Shown in pieces: positions 15,460 to 24,771 of a stretch of 64,000 nt of DNA (its first letter is position 1; each line of letters begins with the position of its first letter). Made by a program: the position numbers and the translations under genes. Source of the DNA: Cobetia sp. L2A1 (GTDB taxonomy: Bacteria; Pseudomonadota; Gammaproteobacteria; Pseudomonadales; Halomonadaceae); contig NZ_CP047025.1 in NCBI RefSeq assembly GCF_009796845.1, positions 2,418,001 through 2,482,000 on the forward strand, read 5' to 3'. Below the pieces are notes generated by a model. It worked only from the letters and a program-made list of their open reading frames with translations. It made no database searches and had not been told where the DNA came from.

Positions 15460-15972
15460 ATGACCGCGGACACCCTCGCGCTCTGGATGAAGTCCACCGC
15501 CCTGCATAGCGCCATTGTGCACTCGACCTCGGTGTGGCCAATCCTCGAGATGCTGCACTATCTCGGCCTCAGCCTGCTGTTCGGTGGGCTGATGATCATC
15601 GACCTGCGCCTGATGAGCGTGATACGTCATCTATCGTTTCGGGGGGCCAACGGCTTCATCCCCGGGGCGCTGGTCGGCTTTGCCATCAACCTGACAACTG
15701 GCGTGCTGTTCCTATTCGGGGACCCGGATCGCTATTGGGGCAATACCTCGTTTCAGATCAAGATGGCGCTGATCACCTTTGCAGGCGTGAATGCGCTGGT
15801 CTTTCGACACTATTTGAAGCCGTCGCTGATCAGCAGGGATGAGCCGCTGATCAACGACGCTAACCAGACCCCTGCCAACAAGCGTCAACTGGCCCTCCTG
15901 GCAGGCCTGCTGTCGCTGTGTGCGTGGATAGGGGTGATCGTGATGGGGCGCCTGATCCCCTACCTGGAATGA
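15460..15972 (+). CDS. DUF6644-like four-helix membrane protein (copy 2)
   Basis: This 170-residue membrane protein is related to its upstream neighbour: VWPILEMLHYLGLSLLFGG followed by MIIDLRLMSV reproduces the His-containing helix and DLRL motif. A larger polar loop lies between the last two helices. It is 19 bases after copy 1, so the two are co-transcribed and may form a heteromer. The gene ends at a strong terminator. Function unknown. Confidence 0.72.
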   Translation: MTADTLALWMKSTALHSAIVHSTSVWPILEMLHYLGLSLLFGGLMIIDLRLMSVIRHLSFRGANGFIPGALVGFAINLTTGVLFLFGDPDRYWGNTSFQIKMALITFAGVNALVFRHYLKPSLISRDEPLINDANQTPANKRQLALLAGLLSLCAWIGVIVMGRLIPYLE

Positions 15973-16012
15973 GACGCTCTGCATGTGACTGATCGTCAAT
16001 CGCTCACCACGC

Positions 16013-16043
16013 AAAAGGCCTGCCCATTGGGCAGGCCTTTTTT
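16013..16043. terminator. Bidirectional Rho-independent terminator
   Basis: AAAAGGCCTGCCC (16013-16025), ATT loop, GGGCAGGCCTTTTTT (16029-16043). It closes the DUF6152 operon and also the convergent AraC-type regulator. Confidence 0.93.
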
Positions 16044-16088
16044 GTCACGCTCATCGACGGACAACAAGAACATCGAAGGTCAACAAGG

Positions 16089-17045
16089 TCATCGCGTCTG
16101 GCGTGGCGAGTGCCCGAAGTGATTGCGATAGGCACGCGAAAAACTGGAGCTTGAGGTAAAGCCACTGGAAAGCCCCACCGAGAGGATGTCGAGATCAGTC
16201 TCCTTGAGCAGATGCCGCGCTCGCTCCAACCGCAATTTCAAATACCAGGCGCGCGGCGAGGTGGATAGTTCCTGCTCGAAGAGGCGTTGCAATTGTCTCA
16301 GCGATACCCGACAGCGCCGTGCCAATTCCTCAAGCGTCAGCGGTGTGTCCAGATGCTGTTCCATCAGCGCCACCGCATCGACCAACTGGCGTTTGTGGGT
16401 GCCAAGACGCCTGGCTAGCGTCATGCGCTGCTGATCGGTGCGTGTGCGCATGCGGTCGTGCACCAGCTGCTCGGATACGTCCACTGCCAGTGCTGTGCCA
16501 TGACGGCGTGCGATCACGTCCAGCGCCATGTCCATGGCCGCTGCCCCACCGGCACACGAAAAGCGCCGTGCGCCCAGCTCGAACAGCTCGTCTGACGTAC
16601 TGATGGTCGGAAAGCGCTCACGGAAGGCCGGCAGGCTCTCCCAGTGCAGCGTGACACGCTCACCGTCCAGCAAGCCTGCTGCTGCCAACAGGAAGCAGCC
16701 GGTATCAAGCCCGCCCAGCACACAGCCTGCCCCATCCAGGCGATTCAGCCAGCCACTCAGGGCACGGTTGAGATGGGCTTCTGGCTCAAACCCGCTACAC
16801 ACCGCCAACGACGGAAGTGAGCGAATATCGAGAATGCTGTGATCTGCCACCAATGTCATACCGCTTGATGACGTCACCGGCTGGCCATCCTCGCTGATCA
16901 ATAACCAGCGAAATAGCGTCTGGCCACTGATGCGATTGGCGATCCTCAGCGGCTCTACCGCGGCAAAGAACGCCATCATCGAAAAGCGCGGCAGCAGCAG
17001 GAATCCGATGGTTTCGGGGAGCGGTCCTGAATAATCGAGACGCAT
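16089..17045 (-). CDS. GlxA-family AraC-type regulator (GbdR/CdhR-like)
   Basis: This 318-residue transcription factor has an N-terminal DJ-1/PfpI-like ligand domain (about 10-190; IGFLLLPRFSMMAFFAAVEPLR is the typical opening) and a C-terminal AraC/XylS pair of helix-turn-helices (about 220-318; RRCRVSLRQLQRLFEQ and the closing AYRNHFGHSPR). This architecture includes GbdR and CdhR, which sense glycine betaine/dimethylglycine and carnitine in Pseudomonas. It is divergent from a BCCT carrier, and the carnitine operon is 12 kb away. It is a candidate controller of both; the exact ligand is uncertain. The leader is odd: a repeat-containing reading frame ends just before its start. Confidence 0.85.
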   Translation of the reverse strand: MRLDYSGPLPETIGFLLLPRFSMMAFFAAVEPLRIANRISGQTLFRWLLISEDGQPVTSSSGMTLVADHSILDIRSLPSLAVCSGFEPEAHLNRALSGWLNRLDGAGCVLGGLDTGCFLLAAAGLLDGERVTLHWESLPAFRERFPTISTSDELFELGARRFSCAGGAAAMDMALDVIARRHGTALAVDVSEQLVHDRMRTRTDQQRMTLARRLGTHKRQLVDAVALMEQHLDTPLTLEELARRCRVSLRQLQRLFEQELSTSPRAWYLKLRLERARHLLKETDLDILSVGLSSGFTSSSSFSRAYRNHFGHSPRQTR

Positions 17046-17049
17046 GGCG

Positions 17050-17271
17050 TCAGGGCCTCCTCATGGTGTCCAGAGTTGAGGTCGTGATGACCTGATGGAT
17101 GATAACCCGGCAAGTAATGACCTGATGGATGATGATCCGGCAATTAATGACTTGATAGACGGCGAGCTGATAGTTGGCGATCTGATGAGTGATGAAAAGC
17201 AACGTGAACCCTCGTTCGCATCTGCGCCCACTCAGACCATTCAGATAACGACTCGTGGTATTCCTATGCAC
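17050..17271 (-). CDS. Possible leader reading frame upstream of the AraC-type regulator
   Basis: This possible 73-residue reading frame runs across the 30-bp repeats. It encodes a ten-residue periodic pattern (HQVITCRVII and variants), and its TGA lies four bases before the regulator start. The AGGAGG site for the regulator is inside its last codons. It could be a coupling leader or an accident of the repeats. No homologue is recognised. Confidence 0.25.
   Translation of the reverse strand: MHRNTTSRYLNGLSGRRCERGFTLLFITHQIANYQLAVYQVINCRIIIHQVITCRVIIHQVITTSTLDTMRRP
17085..17195. repeat. Degenerate 30-bp tandem repeat (about 3.7 copies)
   Basis: Units start at 17085, 17115, 17145 and 17175. 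Each opens with a TGATGACCTGATGGATGA-like core; the first two copies are nearly identical and the later ones have drifted. The repeat occupies the leader of the regulator gene. Confidence 0.85.
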
Positions 17272-17638
17272 GACAGTAGCGAAAAAATGTCGACTAATGA
17301 AAATAAAAAGTCGCTTGAGGTTAAATTATAGCATTGCACCTTTCTAATCTGTCCATGTGCCCTCGACGTGCCGAACACATACGCAGGCTGCAATTCCGTG
17401 GTAACAGCGTTAGTTGACAATCAATTTTCCAGAATCTGTAGCCATGAAAACTTAATGTATCCATAATATATCGTAATGCTATGAATTTATTAGCATTGCG
17501 CCGAGATTTTCCGAAGCGTTCCTACACCTCATCGCGTTGCCCGATGAACAACAATAAAGGGTTGCCGATGTGCGGCTGATCCGCCTCAGTCGTTCAAGGG
17601 ATCGCTGGCCCTATGTCCAGCCTGAACAGGAGTATTGT

Positions 17639-19357
17639 GTGACACCATCTCAACCTGATCCCACATCCCCAAAAGATGCTTCTCTGGATTCTGGCCCCGC
17701 CAGTGGTCCACGTCCCTACAACTCTCGGGACATGAGCCTGATGGTCGAAAAGACCGGCATGCTGAAAGGCATGCACAAGGGCATGACACTGACGTCCGCC
17801 GGTCTGCTGTTGCTCTTCGTGCTGGCTACTGGTCTGGCTCCCGACCTATCTTCCAGCCTCTTCGGTGCAGCCCGCGGCTGGATAGAAAACACCTTTGGCA
17901 CCTATTACCTTGTCACCATGGTAGGTCTCATTGGGCTGTGCATCGCTCTCGTAATCTCCCCGTGGGGAAATCTGCGCCTTGGCACGCCGGAGAGTCGCCC
18001 CGAATTTTCACGCTTCACCTGGATATCGATGTTGCTCTCGGCAGGTGTCGGCATCGGGATTCTGTTCTTTGGTGTTGCCGAACCGCTGTTCTATTTCGAC
18101 AACTCCGGTGGGTTTGGCTATCCGAACAATCCGCATGCGGATCTTGCCGGCCATCTGGCGATGGATCATGCCCGTGCCGTGGATGCCCTCAAGCTGGCCT
18201 TCTTCCACTGGGGCCTGCATGGCTGGGCGGTCTATGTCATCGTTGGCATGACACTCGCGTATTTCGCCTATCGCCGCGGCCTGCCACTCGCATTGCGCTC
18301 GGCGTTCTATCCGCTGATCGGTGACCGTATCTATGGCCCCATCGGGCATGCCGTGGACATTCTCGGGGTGCTGGGGTGCGTGTTCGGTATCGCTACCTCA
18401 CTGGGGCTGGGTGTCAGCCAGATCGCGGTCGGCCTCAACCGTCTGACAGGCCTGGATTCCGGCATCTACACTCAGGTGGTGCTGATTGCGGTGATCTGCG
18501 CAATCTCGATCGCCTCTGCCGTCTCTGGCGTCAGCCGCGGCATACGTATCATCTCTGAGTTGAATGTCGGCGTGTCCGTCATCGTGGTGGGCAGTTTCCT
18601 GGTTGGCGGCCCGACGCTGTGGTTGATCAGCATGTTCGGCGAAACCGTCGTCGCCTATGTGCGTGACGTAGTGCCGATGGGGTTGTGGGTGGCGAGCACA
18701 CCGGCTGAAGCGGATTGGCAAGATGCCTGGACGATCTTCTACTGGGCGTGGTGGCTGGCATGGGCACCATTCATCGGCCTGTTCATCGCCCGTATCTCCA
18801 AGGGACGTACCGTTCGAGAATTCATTCTCGGTGTGCTGATCGCCCCGCCGCTGATCATTTTCATCTGGCAGGCGCTGTTCGGAGGAACGGCACTTCATCA
18901 GGAACTGACCGCGGCGATGGGGCCTGGTACCGGTGAGTTGATGGGCATGATCCGCGACTGGAACCTCCCGGAAGCCTTGTTCGCCACTGCAGACACGCTG
19001 GTCAGCAATGACATCCTGAGCACCACCCTCTCTTCACTGTTGATCTTCCTGCTGGTCAGCTGGTTCATCACCAGCTCTGACTCCAGCACACTCGTGATCA
19101 CCACCATCCTGTCGATGGGTGACGAAGAGCCGCTGGCACGTCACCGTATCTTCTGGGGTATCTCCATCGGTGTCGTCGCTGCCGTCCTGCTGGTGGCAGG
19201 AGGGTTGAAAGCCCTGCAGACGGTTCTCATGGCAGCTGCCTTGCCTGTCAGTGTCGTGATTCTGCTGATGACAGTCGGGTTGCTGGTCGCTCTCTGCGAA
19301 GAGTCGATGACGGCTTACAAGCGTCGCAAGGCTCGTCGCCAGACCGTCACTGACTGA
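17639..19357 (+). CDS. BCCT-family betaine/choline/carnitine transporter 1
   Basis: This 572-residue, 12-helix sodium-coupled carrier imports quaternary amines as osmoprotectants or nutrients. The family motif GVGIGILFFGVAEP is intact. The aromatic substrate box is present in two places: FFHWGLHGWAVY (fourth family helix) and FYWAWWLAWAPF followed by ARISKGRTVREF (eighth). The GTG at 17639 is preferred because ACAGGAG lies six bases upstream; a further in-frame GTG at 17570 lacks such a site. It is divergent from a GbdR/CdhR-like regulator, which suggests induction by carnitine, betaine or a related compound. The substrate cannot be read from sequence alone. Confidence 0.9.
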   Translation: MTPSQPDPTSPKDASLDSGPASGPRPYNSRDMSLMVEKTGMLKGMHKGMTLTSAGLLLLFVLATGLAPDLSSSLFGAARGWIENTFGTYYLVTMVGLIGLCIALVISPWGNLRLGTPESRPEFSRFTWISMLLSAGVGIGILFFGVAEPLFYFDNSGGFGYPNNPHADLAGHLAMDHARAVDALKLAFFHWGLHGWAVYVIVGMTLAYFAYRRGLPLALRSAFYPLIGDRIYGPIGHAVDILGVLGCVFGIATSLGLGVSQIAVGLNRLTGLDSGIYTQVVLIAVICAISIASAVSGVSRGIRIISELNVGVSVIVVGSFLVGGPTLWLISMFGETVVAYVRDVVPMGLWVASTPAEADWQDAWTIFYWAWWLAWAPFIGLFIARISKGRTVREFILGVLIAPPLIIFIWQALFGGTALHQELTAAMGPGTGELMGMIRDWNLPEALFATADTLVSNDILSTTLSSLLIFLLVSWFITSSDSSTLVITTILSMGDEEPLARHRIFWGISIGVVAAVLLVAGGLKALQTVLMAAALPVSVVILLMTVGLLVALCEESMTAYKRRKARRQTVTD

Positions 19358-19742
19358 TCCTACTGACTGATGCCATGAACACGCTGACTGATTAGTCGAT
19401 ATTGCGTCACCAATCCCTGCCAGGCCTCGCGCCTTGCGGGGATTTTTTTCATGGCTCCCTGCACGCGAACCCCGCCACTGAATGAAGCATTAGCCCTCTT
19501 CGACTAACGTCTCGATCTACAAATATTACGATGTAGCTGTCGCTTAAAGGCAATTTTATGTCGCTTCAGTTCAAAATTGCTTCTGTCGTCAAGATAGTCT
19601 TGTGTCGCTATCGCCATAGACAGGAGCCCACCATCGGTCATTTCGCTCAGCAGTCCAATACGAACGCGCGTTGCAGTGCCAAGACATCCCTGACTGAAGC
19701 TACGACAACAATCATAACGAAGACATTCACAGGAGCCACACG
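19358..19742. promoter_or_regulatory. Intergenic region between BCCT 1 and BCCT 2
   Basis: After the first transporter there is a terminator. The rest looks like a promoter. GCAATTTT (19550-19557) and AAAATTGC (19573-19580) form a perfect 8-bp inverted repeat. TGTCGCTT occurs at 19538-19545 and 19559-19566, with TGTCGCTA at 19603-19610. No gene was found. Confidence 0.5.
19411..19449 (+). terminator. Rho-independent terminator of BCCT 1
   Basis: AATCCCTGC-like left arm, GCGGGGATT right arm, then TTTTTT, about 55 bases after the transporter stop. Confidence 0.65.
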
Positions 19743-21209
19743 ATGACGTCCCCCACCTCTCATCCTGACGAGAACATGTCAGATACTGAAGCCGCCACAT
19801 GCGGACTTGGTGCGTCGACAACCGCCAAGGAGCAGTACTTCACCTCGCTTGCCACGGTGGCAGTCATTGCCCTGCTCATTGGTGCGGCAGCCTTGTTCCC
19901 TACAGGCTTCCTGTCGGTGCTCGAGTCCATCAAGACCCATGTCATCGGCAACCTTGGCTTCATCTTTACCTGGCCAGCCTTTGCCGTGTCATTACTGATG
20001 GTGGCCGTATGCTTTACACCACTCGGCAAGCTGCGCTTTGGCGAAGGTCCGCCCGAGTTTCATACCCTGAGCTGGATGGGCATGCTGTTTGCCACCGGCA
20101 TGGGCATTGGTCTGCTGACCTGGGGGGTACTGGAGCCGAAATACCATACCGATGCAGGCCAGAGCAGCGACATGGCATTGCTGAATGCCTTCAATCACTG
20201 GGGACTACTGGCCTGGGCTGGCTATCTGGCGATTGGTGCACTGTTTGCTCACGCCATGTACAACATGAAGATGACCAAGCCGGCGGAAGAACTGCTTGGT
20301 AACGGACTCTGGAGCAAGCTCAATCTGATCAGCCTGGTCGTCTCGACCGTCATCGGACTGTCACTGTCGTTTACCTACGCCACCATCCCGATTCAGCAAG
20401 GCCTTCAGAAACTGCTGGGCATCGATTTCAGCCCGACCCTCATCATCTGTGTACTGGCCGTGTGCGCCATCGTTTCCTCTGCATCTGGTCTCAAGCGAGG
20501 CATCAAGTGGCTGAGCAACTACAACACCCTATTCGCCATCATTTTGATGGTGGGAGTGCTGGTACTCACCGTGCCGGGCGACATCTTCTCGACCTTCCTG
20601 CGACTGGTGCCGGAATATCTGATCAAGTACCCCGCCATGGCGACGGACATCGGTATTGGGGATCCAGCGCGCAAGGCATGGCTGGCTGACTGGCTATATG
20701 CCTTTGAAGCCGCCTGGTATGGCTGGTTTATCTTCACCGGCGTATTCATTGCACGCATCTCGAAAGGTCGCACGCTACGCGGCATGGTACTGGGCGTGAT
20801 GCTGGTACCGACACTGTTCTCCTGCCTGTGGTTCGTCGTCTTTGGTGTTGGCAGCTTGAGCCTCGGCGTCGATGACGTCTTCGCATTGATCGACACCATC
20901 GATGCCAGCGGCATTCTGTCTGTCGTGTTGACCATCAATATCCTGTTGTTCTTCATTACCAGCGCCGACTCTGCTGGACTGGTGTGCGAGATGTTGACCG
21001 TCAAGCGCTCACGCGCCCTCTGGATCATCGCCATGGCTGCACTGGCCATCGTGGTCAGCTGGTTGGGCGGTGATGTCTACAAGACCTTGTTGAGCCTTAT
21101 CTCGGTCGCCGCGATACCCGTTGCCCTCGGTATCTTCGCGTTGGTCATTGCCTTCGTGATTCGCGTACGGCGTGAACGTGCCGGTACCGCGGTCATCACG
21201 AATCAGTAA
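19743..21209 (+). CDS. BCCT-family transporter 2 (divergent)
   Basis: This 488-residue, about 12-helix carrier is shorter than its neighbour. GMGIG is kept, but the following segment reads LLTWGVLEPKYH instead of the usual FWGVAEP. The fourth-helix box is FNHWGLLAWAGY. In the eighth helix the usual WWxxWAPF is replaced by FEAAWYGWFIF before ARISKGRTLRG. It is therefore a real but divergent family member and may take a different substrate. AGGAG lies seven bases before the ATG. It has its own promoter region and a hairpin after the stop. Confidence 0.87.
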   Translation: MTSPTSHPDENMSDTEAATCGLGASTTAKEQYFTSLATVAVIALLIGAAALFPTGFLSVLESIKTHVIGNLGFIFTWPAFAVSLLMVAVCFTPLGKLRFGEGPPEFHTLSWMGMLFATGMGIGLLTWGVLEPKYHTDAGQSSDMALLNAFNHWGLLAWAGYLAIGALFAHAMYNMKMTKPAEELLGNGLWSKLNLISLVVSTVIGLSLSFTYATIPIQQGLQKLLGIDFSPTLIICVLAVCAIVSSASGLKRGIKWLSNYNTLFAIILMVGVLVLTVPGDIFSTFLRLVPEYLIKYPAMATDIGIGDPARKAWLADWLYAFEAAWYGWFIFTGVFIARISKGRTLRGMVLGVMLVPTLFSCLWFVVFGVGSLSLGVDDVFALIDTIDASGILSVVLTINILLFFITSADSAGLVCEMLTVKRSRALWIIAMAALAIVVSWLGGDVYKTLLSLISVAAIPVALGIFALVIAFVIRVRRERAGTAVITNQ

Positions 21210-21260
21210 CCATCGTTAGAGAATCATCATCGACAATGGGTCGACATGCAGCGACTCCCT

Positions 21261-21294
21261 CACGGCCCTGCCCTCATTCGAGTGCAGGGCCGTG
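21261..21294 (+). terminator. Hairpin downstream of BCCT 2
   Basis: CACGGCCCTGC (21261-21271) pairs perfectly over 11 bp with GCAGGGCCGTG (21284-21294). There is no T-run, so it may be a weak terminator or an RNA-stabilising hairpin. Confidence 0.5.
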
Positions 21295-21494
21295 TCGTGT
21301 GGGCGGCCTTTCGATGACACGGAATCCAGGACTCGCTAAAAAAGCATCCGCAAATACTGAAATGGGTTGGACAGCCAGGACATTCCTGCTGATAGGGTGG
21401 ATTGAGCGCTAAAGCAACGGCGAAACCCCACTATGCTGGAGATAATCGTCACGTTCTGTACGGCTCCAGCATTGCCCAACAACAGGAATCTGCC

Positions 21495-22721
21495 ATGCCA
21501 GCCAGTTTCAATGAGCATCTCAACCGCCAGATCACCGAGCTAAACGAAGAAGGCCTCTACAAGCAGGAGCGCGAGCTTACCTCGCCTCAACGTGCCAGCA
21601 TTCGGGTCGCCAGCGGAAAAGAGGGGGATGAGGTCATCAACTTCTGCGCCAACAACTATCTGGGTCTGGCTGATGATCCTGAGCTGGTCGCGGCGGCACA
21701 TCAGGCGCTGGACCGCGATGGCTTCGGCATGTCGTCGGTACGCTTCATCTGCGGCACCCATCATCAGCATCGTGTGCTGGAAAGACGCCTCGCGAACTTC
21801 CTTGGCATGGACGATGCCATCCTGTACTCCTCGTGCTTTGATGCCAATGGCGGCCTGTTCGAGACGCTGTTCGGCCCTGAAGACGCCATCATCTCGGATG
21901 CCCTCAATCACGCCTCGATCATTGATGGCGTGCGTCTGTGCAAGGCAAAGCGCTATCGCTACGCCAACAATGACATGATTGAGCTTGAAGCCCGCCTCAA
22001 GGATGCTGACGCCGCCGGAGTGCGCTTCAAATTGATCGCCACCGATGGTGTCTTCTCGATGGATGGTGTGATCGCCAACCTAAAGGGCATCTGTGAAATG
22101 GCAGAGCGCTATAACGCGCTGGTGATGGTGGATGACTCTCACGCCACCGGCTTTGTTGGTGCCAACGGCCGTGGTAGCCACGAATATCATGCAGTGATGG
22201 ACAAGGTGGACATCATCACCACCACCTTCGGCAAGGCGCTGGGCGGTGCCTCTGGCGGTGTGACAGCGGCACGCGGGCCGATTGTCGAGTGGCTACGTCA
22301 GCGCTCACGCCCTTATCTGTTCTCCAATTCGTTGGCGCCGCCGATTGTCGCAGCGACTCTCAAGGCGCTGGACAAGATTGAGGACAGTGGCGAGTCGCGC
22401 CAAATGCTGTGGGACAACGTCGAGCGCTTCCGCAGTGGCATGCAGGCTGCCGGCTTTACCCTCGCCGGAGCGGGTCACGCCATCATTCCCGTGATGCTGG
22501 GCGATGCGCGCCTCGCGGGGGAGTTCGCCAATCGCCTGCTTGATGTCGGCATCTACGTGATCGGCTTCTCTTACCCCGTCGTCCCCAAGGGACAGGCTCG
22601 GATTCGCACCCAGATTTCTGCTGCACATACACCAGAGCAGATTGATACCGCGATTGCTGCCTTCACGCGTATCGGCCGCGAGCTGGGCGTGATCAACACG
22701 TCACCGGGAGAACGTTCATGA
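21495..22721 (+). CDS. kbl: Glycine C-acetyltransferase (2-amino-3-ketobutyrate CoA ligase)
   Basis: This 408-residue PLP enzyme cleaves 2-amino-3-ketobutyrate with CoA to glycine and acetyl-CoA, the second step of threonine breakdown. Visible family motifs are [32 protein letters not shown] and the PLP-lysine site [10 protein letters not shown]. The start at 21495 is chosen because it has AGGA upstream and gives nearly the normal length (E. coli 398); a longer in-frame start is possible. It overlaps tdh by ATGA, the usual kbl-tdh arrangement. Confidence 0.93.
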   Translation: MPASFNEHLNRQITELNEEGLYKQERELTSPQRASIRVASGKEGDEVINFCANNYLGLADDPELVAAAHQALDRDGFGMSSVRFICGTHHQHRVLERRLANFLGMDDAILYSSCFDANGGLFETLFGPEDAIISDALNHASIIDGVRLCKAKRYRYANNDMIELEARLKDADAAGVRFKLIATDGVFSMDGVIANLKGICEMAERYNALVMVDDSHATGFVGANGRGSHEYHAVMDKVDIITTTFGKALGGASGGVTAARGPIVEWLRQRSRPYLFSNSLAPPIVAATLKALDKIEDSGESRQMLWDNVERFRSGMQAAGFTLAGAGHAIIPVMLGDARLAGEFANRLLDVGIYVIGFSYPVVPKGQARIRTQISAAHTPEQIDTAIAAFTRIGRELGVINTSPGERS

Positions 22722-23743
22722 AGGCGCTAGCCAAGCTCAGACCAGAACCGGGCATCTGGATGACCGATACGGCGATACCGGAAATCGGCCATAACGATGC
22801 GCTGATCAAGATCCGCAAGACGGCCATCTGTGGCACTGACATGCACATCTTCCAGTGGGATGAGTGGTCACAGAACACCGTACCAATCCCGATGGTGACC
22901 GGACATGAGTACGCGGGTGAAATCGTCGCACTGGGCAGTGAAGTGCGCGGTTTCGAGATTGGCGATCGCGTCTCCGGCGAAGGGCACATCACCTGCGGAC
23001 ATTGCCGTAACTGCCGCGCGGGGCGTCGCCATCTGTGCCGCAATACCGAGGGCGTCGGCGTCAACCGCCCCGGTGCCTTTGCCGAATATCTCGCCCTGCC
23101 CGCCTACAACCTATTCAAGCTGCCGGATGAGATCAGTGATGACTTGGCCGCCATCTTTGATCCCTTTGGCAATGCCGTGCATACGGCACTGGCCTTCGAT
23201 GTGGTTGGCGAGGATGTATTGATCACCGGCGCTGGACCCATTGGCATCATGGCAGCAGCAGTGGTGAGGCACATCGGTGCGCGCCATGTCGTGATCACGG
23301 ATGTAAACGACTACCGGCTGGCCCTGGCCAGGAAGATGGGGGCAACGCGCACCGTCAACGTCGATCGCGAATCACTCAAGAAGGTAATGGCAGAGCTACA
23401 CATGCACGAAGGCTTTGATGTGGTGCTGGAGATGTCCGGCGTGCCGTCAGCCGTGAGTCAGATGCTCGATGTCATCAATCATGGCGGCAAGATTGCCATG
23501 CTGGGCATCCCGCCCGGCGAGATGGCCATCGACTGGACCAAGGTCATCTTCAAGGGTCTGACCATCAAGGGCATCTATGGCCGTGAGATGTTCGAGACCT
23601 GGTACAAGATGGCCAGTTTGATCCAATCGGGGCTGGATCTATCGCCCATCATTACCCATCGCCTACCTATCGACGACTTCGAGCAGGGCTTCGAGATCAT
23701 GGGCTCGGGGCAATCAGGCAAGGTCATACTCGATTGGGGCTAG
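22718..23743 (+). CDS. tdh: L-threonine 3-dehydrogenase
   Basis: This 341-residue zinc medium-chain dehydrogenase has exactly the length of the E. coli enzyme. It oxidises L-threonine to 2-amino-3-ketobutyrate with NAD+. The catalytic zinc cysteine is Cys38 (AICGTDMH) with GHEYAG following. The structural zinc cluster [15 protein letters not shown] lies near residues 93-107. The nucleotide-binding [10 protein letters not shown] is near 172. It is translationally coupled to kbl, so threonine is converted to glycine and acetyl-CoA by one operon. Confidence 0.95.
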   Translation: MKALAKLRPEPGIWMTDTAIPEIGHNDALIKIRKTAICGTDMHIFQWDEWSQNTVPIPMVTGHEYAGEIVALGSEVRGFEIGDRVSGEGHITCGHCRNCRAGRRHLCRNTEGVGVNRPGAFAEYLALPAYNLFKLPDEISDDLAAIFDPFGNAVHTALAFDVVGEDVLITGAGPIGIMAAAVVRHIGARHVVITDVNDYRLALARKMGATRTVNVDRESLKKVMAELHMHEGFDVVLEMSGVPSAVSQMLDVINHGGKIAMLGIPPGEMAIDWTKVIFKGLTIKGIYGREMFETWYKMASLIQSGLDLSPIITHRLPIDDFEQGFEIMGSGQSGKVILDWG

Positions 23744-23757
23744 TCACTCCTCCCCTT

Positions 23758-24666
23758 TTATAGACCGAATGCCGTGCTCATACCCGGCGCACAGAGACGC
23801 TCTATGAACCATTTGAGCGCCTTGCCCTGGCGACCACTGCGCCAGGCGATAGACAGACTAATCGGCACGCGTTCCATCTCCAGTGCCAATACCTCAAGAC
23901 TGCCGGTCGCAATCTGCTCTCTCACGCGATGCAGCGGAAGATAGCCCACTCCCAGCCCCTTGGCCTGAATCTCGATCTTCTGAGCGATGGTCGGCACGAT
24001 GATCTGACTACGCCCGTCCAGCAGTCCCGATGAAAGGCTTGGCAGATTGCGTGTGCTGTCTGCCACCACCACCGTCGGATAATCCTGCAGAGACGTGACG
24101 GATAATGGCTGCGACAAACGAGTCAACGGGTGACCACTGGCAACGGCAAAGACCAGCGACACCTCACCCAATGGTTGGCTTGCCAATCCTGAGACCGGTG
24201 CTTCGCCTGGCGCGCCAATCACGAGATCACAGCGATTATCATGTAGCGCATCCCACGCCCCGCTCAACACTTCCTCGCTCAGTACCACTCGTGTCCGTGG
24301 CTGGATGGCTTGGAATTCCTCCAGCAACGGGTAGAGTCCTTCTGGCTCAATGATAGAGTCGATACAGATACGCAGCTCGACTTCCCATCCGGCCCCGGAC
24401 TGGCGAGCCAATGCCGTCATTTCTTCGGTGGCCAGCAGGATTCGGCGACCATGCTCGAGCACCAGCCGCCCGGCCTCGGTCATTGCTGCGCGACGTCGAG
24501 AGCGATCAAACAACGGCACGCCCATCTCTTCCTCAAGCTTCTGTACGGTGTAGGACACCGCCGAGGGCACACGATTAAGTGACTCGGCAGCAGAGGCAAA
24601 ACTGCCGCGCCGATCAATGGCATCCAGTACGCGCAGTGCATCCAGAGTGATGGGTGATGTCATCAT
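23758..24666 (-). CDS. LysR-family transcriptional regulator (DoxX/pirin cluster)
   Basis: This 302-residue LysR-type regulator has its helix-turn-helix at about residues 20-45 (GSFASAAESLNRVPSAVSYT). An effector-binding domain follows, with LGVGYLP near the usual late position. Two consecutive ATG codons precede the helix-turn-helix; the first is given. It is divergent from a DoxX gene across 105 bases that contain a TTTGA-N9-TCAAA palindrome, so it most likely controls the doxX-pirin pair. The inducer is unknown; related clusters respond to phenolic or redox stress. Confidence 0.88.
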   Translation of the reverse strand: MMTSPITLDALRVLDAIDRRGSFASAAESLNRVPSAVSYTVQKLEEEMGVPLFDRSRRRAAMTEAGRLVLEHGRRILLATEEMTALARQSGAGWEVELRICIDSIIEPEGLYPLLEEFQAIQPRTRVVLSEEVLSGAWDALHDNRCDLVIGAPGEAPVSGLASQPLGEVSLVFAVASGHPLTRLSQPLSVTSLQDYPTVVVADSTRNLPSLSSGLLDGRSQIIVPTIAQKIEIQAKGLGVGYLPLHRVREQIATGSLEVLALEMERVPISLSIAWRSGRQGKALKWFIERLCAPGMSTAFGL

Positions 24667-24674
24667 TCAAAAAA

Positions 24675-24693
24675 TTTGACCTTTTAGATCAAA
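24675..24693. promoter_or_regulatory. Probable LysR operator
   Basis: TTTGA (24675-24679) and TCAAA (24689-24693) form an inverted repeat with a nine-base spacer. It lies between the divergent LysR and DoxX genes, the typical place for a LysR binding site. Confidence 0.5.
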
Positions 24694-24771
24694 AACCTCC
24701 GTTATTTTTTCATTATGTCAGTCTTTATAGTGCATCCATTGATCAAGAACACTCACTCAATGGAGAACATC

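Larger units (their letters stand above)
17046..17638. promoter_or_regulatory. Divergent promoter region between regulator and BCCT 1
   Basis: These 593 bases contain 30-bp tandem repeats next to the regulator and an AT-rich part before the transporter. Within the AT-rich part TAGCATTGC occurs at 17329-17337 and 17491-17499. The inverted repeat AATGCTA (17475-17481) / TAGCATT (17491-17497) with a nine-base spacer is a likely operator. Confidence 0.55.
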
